From Desulfobacter curvatus DSM 3379 (GTDB lineage: Bacteria > Desulfobacterota > Desulfobacteria > Desulfobacterales > Desulfobacteraceae), in assembly GCF_000373985.1 (NCBI RefSeq), contig NZ_KB892930.1, positions 1-7,069 of the forward strand: a stretch of DNA of 7,069 nucleotides, written 5' to 3'. Under the pieces are notes generated by a model. That model worked only from the letters and a program-made list of their open reading frames with translations. It had not been told where the DNA came from and did no database searches. Position 1 is the first letter of the stretch. Every line of letters begins with the position of its first letter. This document shows, piece after piece, positions 1-4,777 of the stretch. Made by a program: the position numbers and the translations under genes.

Positions 1-186
1 ATGTCTATAATAATGGGCAAAATTACAGAAGGGACATTTGCCGTCTGCGTCAAAATGTGATTCAATACATTCGACAACCTGACTATCATCGGAGAGATAT
101 GTAAGGGCATTCAGCAAGCTACTTCGTTGACGATGATCCATTTCGGTGATTTTAAGCAATAATTGTGAAAAGTCTTTATTTTTCAT
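1..186 (-). CDS. IS1595-like transposase, N-terminal part (cut by window edge)
   Basis: The reverse strand reads 62 codons from an ATG at 184-186 and runs open to the window edge, so only the N-terminus is seen. The start is well supported: AAGGAGG (192-198 complement) sits 5 nt upstream. The protein begins MKNKDFSQLLLKITEMD and near its end carries a CPFCN motif followed by HYYRH. A helical N-terminus followed by a CxxC zinc ribbon with a trailing Y-x-R-H is typical of IS1595-family (ISXO2-type) transposases, whose DDE-type catalytic domain follows. That domain is outside the window, so I cannot say whether the gene is intact. It would catalyse cut-and-paste or copy transposition of its element. 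It points away from the other genes, with the left end of the element expected between about 200 and 300. Another zinc-ribbon transposase family is possible; the IS call is moderately sure, the exact family less so. Confidence 0.7.
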   Translation of the reverse strand, partial: MKNKDFSQLLLKITEMDHRQRSSLLNALTYLSDDSQVVECIESHFDADGKCPFCNFAHYYRH

Positions 187-341
187 GATTTCCTCCTTCT
201 TGGAGTATATCCAAAAGATAGAAATCATTTATTGAGTTTCAACATTTAAAGGGAACATAGCCTAATTAAAAAAGATGCTGTTGGACTTCCTGAGGGGCCC
301 CACCCCTGATTGTGTTTAAGGCCCTGGCAGCTTTCCTGGGT

Positions 342-370
342 CATGTGGGCACGGTTACCATGCCCACATG
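342..370. repeat. Inverted repeat, 10-bp perfect arms
   Basis: CATGTGGGCA (342-351) pairs perfectly with TGCCCACATG (361-370). The 9-nt middle contains GGTTACC, itself a small dyad, so the stem can extend to 13 bp with one mismatch. It lies about 110 nt beyond the stop of the TonB-dependent receptor. It lacks a T-tract on either side, so it is not a classical intrinsic terminator. It could be an RNA-stabilising 3' hairpin for the receptor message, a protein-binding site, or part of a mobile-element end. Confidence 0.6.
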
Positions 371-396
371 GTTCGATTTCAGGGACACTGGCAGGA

Positions 397-411
397 CTTG
401 CCGCCGGCAAG
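397..411. repeat. Short dyad CTTGCCG-C-CGGCAAG
   Basis: A 15-nt near-palindrome with 7-bp arms lies 26 nt past the larger inverted repeat in the same GC-rich block. As RNA it would make a 6-bp stem with a 3-nt loop. There is no adjoining T-run. Its role is unknown, but two strong dyads within 70 bp suggest the block has structure rather than being random spacer. Confidence 0.45.
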
Positions 412-477
412 AACCTCATCCTGTCTCACCATCTTCGGGAAACCTGGCTGATGGATAGCTATAACTTAAAGAGCAAA

Positions 478-2610
478 CTAAAACCGGTAGCGCAGCCCAA
501 CGCCAACGGTCAGCGGGTCCCCGAATGTAGCCCTCGCCATTCTTGAATTAGATAAAAAACTAGTAATATACTCCTCATCTGTCAGATTTTTCCCATATAC
601 ATAAAAATCCCATTCACCAGTTAGATAACCTATCTTTGCACCAAAAGTGACATATGCATCCTCCTCGACAAAGCCATCATTGGCATCATCAAAGAAAGAA
701 ATTTCATCTGCCGCCCTTATATCGATACGTCCATACAATCCACTGGGATGTCTATAGGAGACACCGGCTGTTGCTGTGTAGGAAGGGGTATTCTCGATAT
801 CCTGTCCATCAAAGGATCTGCCGCCTCCGGCATCATAACTGTCGTACTCCGCCTTTATAAAACCCAGTGAACCTGTCAATTCAATGGTATCGGTGAGTTG
901 ATATGCCAATTCCAGCTCAACTCCCTGAGAATGGGCGCTATCAGCATTATCTGTATAAAAATTGACACCATCGGACTTATAAACATGGATATCTTCTATA
1001 TCCATGTAAAACAGGGTTGCCGCCAACCTCAACTGATTCACACTTCCCTTGATCCCTATCTCGTAATTTGCTGATTTTTGGGGTTCAAAGGAATTGTCCT
1101 CTGTCGTGCCGGAATAAGCAAAGAAATTGAAACCTCCGGGCATGTATCCCTGGGAATACGAAATATATGTATGCCAGTTATCGCTCAGGCCATAAGTAAG
1201 GGCTGCCTTGGGCAAAAAAACATCCCAGTCTTTGTCTCCAAATAATGAAAAAATGGGTGCCCCGGTTGTTCCCACGGGCAGATAATACGTATCTAAATCA
1301 ATCTCTTTGTCAATGTGCTGATACCGGCCACCTAGGGTAAGCTCAAACCGCTCTCCCAGGGGTACCATTGCCTGACCAAATGCTGCATAGGTAGTACTGT
1401 CGGTTTCTGACTCAGCATTATAAAAAACACTTCCATTAATTGTTCCTGAATTGTCATAAGAAGGGTATTGCATACCATAAGGACCAACTTCATGGTTTTC
1501 TGAATCCAGGTAAAGACCGGCTACCCAGCGGATGCCGCCCTCATTATTACTTGATACGCGAATCTCCTGGGTATAGGTATCTGTTTCATTATAGCCAAAC
1601 ATTTTCAATCCGTCGAAAGAGGTGCCGGCCGTGTAATCCACATCGGAATCCCCTTCATTGTCCCGTTTCCTATGGGTGGTGATCGAGGTAAGGGTTATTG
1701 AATCAAATGCATAATTCAAATATAGACTCTGGGAGAAACAATCTAAATTGGCTTCCGTTGGCACATCAAAATTGACCTCTTCGGCATCATCTCTGTTAAA
1801 ATCACTGAGATTCGACCCGGCAGGCAGTGCATATCCATTGATCCAGGAATCATTTTGATTATCCATGGAAAGCGTCAACTTTGCAGTAAACATGTGTGTC
1901 GGGGTGTATAAAAGGTAGCCACTGAATTGCTGCTGATCGAATTCGTTCCCGTCCGAATCCAGCCTGGGATTGGTGTTATTGATCCAGCCGTCATCCTGCT
2001 CGTATTTGCCGTTGATTCCCATAAACAGCGTATCTTTGATCACTGAACCATTGAGGTTAAAAATGCCCTGCATGTAATTGTAGCGGCCATATTCAGCACC
2101 AATCATTCCATGCCATTCATTTCCCGGCTTCTTAGTGACGATATTGATAACCCCGCCAATGGCGTCCTTGCCGTAAAGTGTTCCCTGCGGTCCGCGCAGC
2201 ACCTCAACCCGCTCCACATTGGCCAGGGAGGCATCAAAACCCTCTTGGCGGATAATGGGGACCCCGTCAATATAAATGACCATCGGATTGCTACTGGTAA
2301 ACGTGGAAGGGTTCAGTCCCCGGAAACTCACTGCGTTTCCGGCGTTTTCCCTAACAGTCATGTTAGGAATTTCCCTGATCAGGTCAGGGACATCGGTAAT
2401 TCCCTTTTCCTCCAGAAGAACCTCATCCATAATAGTGATACTCTGGGGAATTTTTTGAACATCCTCCTCAATTTTATTGGCTGTGACAGTAATTTCTGCC
2501 ATTTCCACGGATGGTTTCTTCTCAACATTCTGGCCCCATGCTGTTTTCGCTGCAAAGTGACAAGTGCAGGCCATGCAACAAATAAATACCATCATTTTTT
2601 TAGCAGACAT
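478..2610 (-). CDS. TonB-dependent outer-membrane receptor (siderophore/metal-chelate type)
   Basis: This 710-aa protein would bind a ligand, probably a ferric siderophore or other metal chelate, at the cell surface and import it into the periplasm with TonB-ExbB-ExbD energy. Residues 1-26 form a signal peptide (positive start, hydrophobic Cys-rich core, likely cleavage at AWG/Q). EITVTA at 39-44 fits a TonB box. The plug domain spans about 50-162, with FRGLN, YIDGVPI and NVERVEVLRGPQGTLYG (131-147) leading to GGVINIVTK. The rest is a beta-barrel rich in aromatic residues and ends in LRYRF, with the terminal Phe needed for BAM-mediated assembly. Length is normal for the family and no break is seen. 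The start is supported by AAGGAG placed 7-8 nt upstream. It lies 183 bp downstream of an AraC/PchR-type regulator on the same strand, which implies ligand-responsive activation. No periplasmic binding protein or ABC permease is in the window. The ligand cannot be read from the sequence. Confidence 0.95.
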   Translation of the reverse strand: MSAKKMMVFICCMACTCHFAAKTAWGQNVEKKPSVEMAEITVTANKIEEDVQKIPQSITIMDEVLLEEKGITDVPDLIREIPNMTVRENAGNAVSFRGLNPSTFTSSNPMVIYIDGVPIIRQEGFDASLANVERVEVLRGPQGTLYGKDAIGGVINIVTKKPGNEWHGMIGAEYGRYNYMQGIFNLNGSVIKDTLFMGINGKYEQDDGWINNTNPRLDSDGNEFDQQQFSGYLLYTPTHMFTAKLTLSMDNQNDSWINGYALPAGSNLSDFNRDDAEEVNFDVPTEANLDCFSQSLYLNYAFDSITLTSITTHRKRDNEGDSDVDYTAGTSFDGLKMFGYNETDTYTQEIRVSSNNEGGIRWVAGLYLDSENHEVGPYGMQYPSYDNSGTINGSVFYNAESETDSTTYAAFGQAMVPLGERFELTLGGRYQHIDKEIDLDTYYLPVGTTGAPIFSLFGDKDWDVFLPKAALTYGLSDNWHTYISYSQGYMPGGFNFFAYSGTTEDNSFEPQKSANYEIGIKGSVNQLRLAATLFYMDIEDIHVYKSDGVNFYTDNADSAHSQGVELELAYQLTDTIELTGSLGFIKAEYDSYDAGGGRSFDGQDIENTPSYTATAGVSYRHPSGLYGRIDIRAADEISFFDDANDGFVEEDAYVTFGAKIGYLTGEWDFYVYGKNLTDEEYITSFLSNSRMARATFGDPLTVGVGLRYRF

Positions 2611-2633
2611 TCCATTCTCCTTTTTTTGTGCCT

Positions 2634-2669
2634 ATGATAAAAAAACTTCACCTTTGGACTTGTATCCAA
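2634..2669 (-). promoter_or_regulatory. Candidate activator-dependent promoter of the receptor gene
   Basis: On the minus strand TATCAT (complement of 2634-2639) matches the sigma70 -10 consensus at five of six bases. No TTGACA-like hexamer is found at the right distance. Instead the inverted repeat TTGGA-N6-TCCAA (2654-2658 and 2665-2669) covers the -35 position. A weak -35 overlapped by an operator is the usual arrangement for promoters activated by AraC-family proteins (class II), and such a regulator is encoded just upstream. The leader would be short, roughly 15-20 nt including the ribosome-binding site. The transcription start is inferred. Confidence 0.45.
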
Positions 2670-2781
2670 GACGAAATATCAATCTTGTAAAACGATTTCT
2701 ATGGGGGAAACGGAAGTTTTTATGGGGGGGAAAAAGCCGATAAACTGTTCACTGGATGGGGATATTTACCAATGTATCCAA
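2661..2781 (-). repeat. 9-mer TTGGATACA, two copies in the regulator-receptor gap
   Basis: TTGGATACA occurs on the minus strand as the complement of 2661-2669 and again of 2773-2781, 112 bp apart. Both copies lie within the 183-bp intergenic region. The proximal copy is the right half of the inverted repeat at the -35 position. Two identical 9-mers in the same orientation in so short a gap could be a near and a distant site for one regulator. This is pattern reading only. Confidence 0.35.
2700..2728. promoter_or_regulatory. Direct repeat TATGGGGG with 21-bp period, possible AraC-type operator
   Basis: TATGGGGG lies at 2700-2707 and again at 2721-2728, each followed by an A-run. The 21-bp spacing is two DNA turns, the same as between the adjacent half-sites bound by AraC at araI. 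It is 60-90 bp upstream of the -10-like box of the receptor gene, in the gap directly after the AraC-type regulator gene. It is a reasonable candidate upstream binding site for that regulator. G-runs of 5 and 7 are unusual in this AT-rich spacer. Confidence 0.4.
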
Positions 2782-2793
2782 CAAAATGAGGAT

Positions 2794-3711
2794 TTAAATA
2801 GTTTTCCGGAAAGTACCAGGTGTTGTGCCAAAGTGGTTACGGAAATTTTGATAAAAATGTTTAATATCGTTATATCCGACTGCTTCGGCAGCTTCACAGA
2901 CACTCATGGAGCCGTTGGTCAAAAGATCGGCAACACGTTCAAATCGAAATTGCTTAAGGTATTGGAAAGCACTTTTACCGTAAACAGCCTTAAATCCCTG
3001 TTTTAGTTTAGTTCTGTTGAGCCCAACACTTCGTGATAATTCTTCCATATCTGGCGGATGGCTCAGGTTTTCAGTCAGTAAGCCGGCGGCCTGGTGAACA
3101 GCCTTGATATCACATGGCTGTATTCCTGATAATGGACGGGGTTTCATCATCAATTTCAACCGACAGGCCAAAAGTTCCATTGCTTTTGCTTCCAGGTATA
3201 TCTGCCGTATGGGATCTGGGAGGGAACATTCCATAATCTTCAGGACAATATAATTCATTTCAGGGGTCATTGTGCCAATAGTTTGAACATGTTTGCATTT
3301 CTCCTCTCCGGATATCCGTTGAATCGAATCAGGAAAGCTTTGTTCCTGACCGGTAATGAAAAATGCCAAAAGACTCGGTGGCATGGTAAGACAAACACTT
3401 CTAAAAGGTATACCAGCCCATATTTTGGATTTCGCTCTTGTTTTGGGAATAAACGAAACCTCAGTTCCTTGGCATGTGTGGTAAATCTCCACTTTTTTGC
3501 CGCTTTCGGTTTTCAGGTTAGATACGGCCTGCACAGACAGGGTGAAACCAAACGAGACGTAACTGCCGTCAATATCCATATTAATCAGGGTGTCGGATTG
3601 CGGCAAAAAATCCGTGATAATTAAAGAGATTCCCGATGTCAGAGTAATAATTTCCTGATTCTCCGAATATGATGCAGATGCGTTGCCTTTTTTGTTGGGG
3701 GGATTTGCCAT
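2794..3711 (-). CDS. AraC-family transcriptional regulator, PchR-type
   Basis: This 305-aa protein has a ligand-sensing N-terminal domain (about 1-180) and a C-terminal AraC/XylS DNA-binding domain (about 201-305). The latter contains two helix-turn-helix units: MEELSRSVGLNRTKLKQGFK near 222-241, and CEAAEAVGYNDIKHFYQNFR near 272-291, followed by the typical FGTTPGTFRK ending. The IYLEAKAMELLACRL segment before the DNA-binding domain is characteristic of PchR/YbtA-like regulators, which bind iron-siderophore complexes and activate the receptor gene. The same-strand receptor gene next to it supports this role. The chosen ATG has only a weak, distant GGAG, but no later start would keep the N-terminal domain intact. 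The gene has its own promoter upstream. That it is an iron-chelate sensor is inference; AraC-family membership is clear. Confidence 0.92.
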   Translation of the reverse strand: MANPPNKKGNASASYSENQEIITLTSGISLIITDFLPQSDTLINMDIDGSYVSFGFTLSVQAVSNLKTESGKKVEIYHTCQGTEVSFIPKTRAKSKIWAGIPFRSVCLTMPPSLLAFFITGQEQSFPDSIQRISGEEKCKHVQTIGTMTPEMNYIVLKIMECSLPDPIRQIYLEAKAMELLACRLKLMMKPRPLSGIQPCDIKAVHQAAGLLTENLSHPPDMEELSRSVGLNRTKLKQGFKAVYGKSAFQYLKQFRFERVADLLTNGSMSVCEAAEAVGYNDIKHFYQNFRNHFGTTPGTFRKTI

Positions 3712-3748
3712 GGTTGGGAGGTTTCTCCGAAAAGATAAAAATTATGTA

Positions 3749-3776
3749 TAGTTAAAATTATATTTCATTAGTTAAA
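3749..3776. promoter_or_regulatory. Direct repeat TAGTTAAA at regulator start region, possible autoregulatory site
   Basis: TAGTTAAA occurs at 3749-3756 and 3769-3776, a 20-bp period. It begins immediately downstream of the -10 box of the AraC-type gene, so a protein bound here would cover the transcription start. That would fit self-repression, which is common for AraC-family regulators. The surrounding DNA is very AT-rich, so chance is a real alternative. Confidence 0.25.
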
Positions 3777-3778
3777 TA

Positions 3779-3807
3779 ATTTTATTTGTCATTAAATGTT
3801 TTGTCAA
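3779..3807 (-). promoter_or_regulatory. Sigma70-type promoter of the AraC/PchR-type gene
   Basis: On the minus strand a perfect TTGACA (complement of 3802-3807) is followed after exactly 17 bp by TAAAAT (complement of 3779-3784), five of six consensus bases. Transcription would start near 3772, giving a leader of about 60 nt to the ATG at 3709-3711. This is the best-matching promoter in the window. It suggests the regulator is made at a basal level, while the receptor promoter needs activation. Confidence 0.65.
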
Positions 3808-3834
3808 ACGAAAAATATTAGGTGTCAAGAAGGT

Positions 3835-3870
3835 TCAAAATCGATAGGCCACGGTCAGCCCGATCCAAAC
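3835..3870 (-). pseudogene. C-terminal stub of a second TonB-dependent receptor
   Basis: The minus strand reads eleven codons, VWIGLTVAYRF, then TGA (complement of 3835-3837). It has the form of the last beta-strand of an outer-membrane receptor: alternating residues, ending in Y-R-F. The intact receptor in this window ends in the similar GVGLRYRF. An in-frame TAA (complement of 3871-3873) lies directly upstream and the sequence then becomes AT-rich noncoding DNA, so only the final strand is left. It fits a tandem receptor-regulator-receptor cluster that lost a gene by deletion. At eleven residues, chance cannot be excluded. Confidence 0.45.
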
Positions 3871-4278
3871 TTATGATTAGATAATTATGTATTCGATTGA
3901 TATCCTTGAAAAAAGAGTAATGCCATGGGGTTGACTTATGGTATTATCTGTCGCTAAAAGCCTTTACAGAAAGGGTGTTTGATACTCCAATCAATTCTCA
4001 GGGGGCTAAAATTTTAAGGGCGAGCTTTTGCATTTGTAGGGCTCTCTTTTTTGAAATTTGGACAAGCCCACATATTGTGGTTGAATCGTCCTTGAAAAGA
4101 TCCGGAGTGACAGGGATAATCCGGGGTTCTTATTTGCCTAAAAACGGTCCTAACCTCACCTCAAACACCTCAGCATGATCTGCCAAATTTTATATTTCAG
4201 GCCTCAAATAATAAAAAGTGGATTAATCTTGGAAAATGCTAAAGTTCAATTCCACTACCCATGCCAATATTTCATGCA
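3871..4278. other. AT-rich intergenic region without a convincing gene
   Basis: The longest open frame here (plus strand, 67 codons from a GTG at 3975) has no proper ribosome-binding site, an unremarkable composition and no recognisable domain, so I do not call it. On the minus strand, complement of roughly 4123-4180, a short frame reads ADHAEVFEVRLGPFLGK and then stops. The bases beyond it continue in the same frame with protein-like text (EPRIIPVTPDLFKDDS). That may be a relic of a gene or a dispersed repeat. A CCGGA/TCCGG inverted repeat spans 4102-4124. No RNA gene, terminator or attachment site was recognised. Confidence 0.4.
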
Positions 4279-4308
4279 AAACCTGATTAAACCCAACTAA
4301 ACCTGATT
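4279..4308. repeat. Three tandem 10-bp repeats upstream of the HTH gene
   Basis: AAACCTGATT (4279-4288), AAACCCAACT (4289-4298) and AAACCTGATT (4299-4308) stand head to tail with no spacer. A further AAACC lies at 4343-4347. The 10-bp period places every copy on the same face of the helix. The last copy runs into the -35 hexamer of the promoter that should drive the HTH-DUF6880 operon. This is the form of a cooperative operator or a small iteron array. The likeliest binder is the small helix-turn-helix protein encoded 73 bp downstream, by inference from position. Confidence 0.5.
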
Positions 4309-4334
4309 GACAAAAAACAGACATCGTGTAAAAA
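4307..4334 (+). promoter_or_regulatory. Candidate promoter of the HTH-DUF6880-RhuM operon
   Basis: TTGACA (4307-4312, perfect -35) is followed after 16 bp by TAAAAA (4329-4334, four of six). The leader to the ATG at 4381 would be about 40 nt. The -35 hexamer overlaps the end of the third tandem decamer, so a protein bound to the decamers would contact or block RNA polymerase. Confidence 0.45.
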
Positions 4335-4380
4335 GACAAACTAAACCAATTTGACCTTATAAGCTTTAAAGGTGTAAAAA

Positions 4381-4578
4381 ATGGAAGATCGTTGGTTGTC
4401 AGCCGAGGAGATTGCTCACTATCTGGGTGTCAGCAAAGATACAGTTTACACATGGATAAACAAAAAGAAAATGCCTGCCCACAAAATCGGCCGTTTTTGG
4501 AAATTTAAGAAAGATGAGGTCGATATTTGGGTCCGTGACGGGAAAGCAAGTGATTCTAAAAAGGGTGAAGATCAGTGA
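4381..4578 (+). CDS. Small excisionase-type helix-turn-helix protein (HTH_17)
   Basis: This 65-aa protein is almost entirely one winged helix-turn-helix of the MerR/Xis-like HTH_17 type: WLSAEEIAHYLGVSKDTVYTWINKKK (5-30) followed by PAHKIGRFWKFKKDEVDIWV, with a short charged tail. The GRxWKF wing and the DEVDxWV ending are family hallmarks. Such single-domain proteins act as excisionases or as small transcription factors, and are often the first gene of restriction or other defence loci. The start is well placed, with AAAGGTG (4368-4374) 6 nt before the ATG. It is the first gene of the plus-strand operon, behind a promoter with tandem repeats that it may bind itself. No integrase is next to it in the window, so a regulatory role is more likely than excision. 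The fold assignment is secure, the role inferred. Confidence 0.88.
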   Translation: MEDRWLSAEEIAHYLGVSKDTVYTWINKKKMPAHKIGRFWKFKKDEVDIWVRDGKASDSKKGEDQ

Positions 4579-4655
4579 AACAGTCTGCAGGAATACTTGA
4601 CAACAAATCTCCGGGAAATGTTGTTTCCAAGCTCAAAGGAAATCTTGCTACATGA
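4575..4655 (+). pseudogene. Short overlapping frame, probable N-terminal stub of a lost gene
   Basis: A GTG at 4575 overlaps the stop of the HTH gene (GTGA) and opens 26 codons, VKQSAGILDNKSPGNVVSKL and six more, before TGA. Stop-start overlap is how the intact genes of this operon are joined, so this looks like the original beginning of the next gene, now cut short. The ILDNKSP-x-VVxxL text resembles, from memory, the first residues of SNF2-type helicases with a phospholipase-D-like domain found beside such HTH genes. I cannot confirm this. It might instead be a genuine tiny leader peptide. The message is readable up to the next gene, so the operon could still be transcribed through. Confidence 0.35.
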
Positions 4656-4777
4656 TGTTTCTGCACTGAAAGAAAGAATCAGCACCCAGATAAACATCAC
4701 ACCTGTATCCGGCGGCCGCAGCTCAATGGCCGGTCCGGGCTGTACAAGGGTTGGAGCATGGGTTAGAGGAGAGGCAA
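4656..4777 (+). other. Decayed or junction sequence before DUF6880 gene, with strong ribosome-binding site
   Basis: No intact gene is seen. One frame, shared with the HTH gene after its stop, stays open from 4579 to 4782 and reads protein-like text such as LFPSSKEILLHDVSALKERI. It then turns into low-plausibility Gly/Arg/Ser sequence and ends at a TGA (4783-4785) overlapping the start of the DUF6880 gene. Together with the stub at 4575, this looks like fragments of former coding DNA joined by deletion. GGAG at 4768-4771, in a purine-rich run, is the ribosome-binding site for the next gene. Confidence 0.35.

Larger units (their letters stand above)
187..477. other. Noncoding flank between transposase and receptor gene
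   Basis: No convincing gene is seen on either strand. The part next to the transposase (187-270) is AT-rich and probably belongs to the insertion element: ribosome-binding site, promoter and one terminal inverted repeat. The terminus cannot be fixed because the other end of the element is not in the window. From about 285 to 430 the sequence becomes GC-rich and full of dyads: GGGGCCCC at 294-301, an inverted repeat at 342-370, a dyad at 397-411, and CTGGCAG twice (324-330 and 388-394). Short open frames exist on both strands, but none has a good start or recognisable protein. There is no T-run after the hairpins, so no standard terminator for the receptor gene is visible. Confidence 0.5.

Noticed and set aside
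342..370. Inverted repeat as an intrinsic terminator of the receptor gene
   Set aside because: No T-run follows the stem on either strand and it lies about 110 nt after the stop.
300..440. Cobalamin, Moco or c-di-GMP riboswitch, or tRNA-like element (GGTTCGATTTC at 369-379)
   Set aside because: The conserved cores of these RNAs as I know them are not present, and the T-loop-like text has no matching acceptor or D/anticodon arms.
310..546. 78-codon plus-strand open frame
   Set aside because: Overlaps the 3' end of the clear receptor gene on the other strand, has no ribosome-binding site and no recognisable protein features.
2110..2637. 175-codon plus-strand frame
   Set aside because: Lies antisense to the signal peptide and plug of the receptor, whose motifs are unmistakable; a mirror of real coding sequence.
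3975..4178. 67-codon plus-strand frame starting with GTG
   Set aside because: No properly spaced ribosome-binding site, no domain, and the opposite strand has equally plausible text; treated as noncoding.
4279..4347. CRISPR array or replication iterons
   Set aside because: Units are 10 bp with no spacers and only three contiguous copies; no replication initiator or cas gene is nearby, so an operator is more likely.
4751..4777. Upstream in-frame start of the DUF6880 gene
   Set aside because: The TTG at 4751 has no ribosome-binding site, while the ATG at 4778 has GGAG at good spacing and matches the family's beginning.
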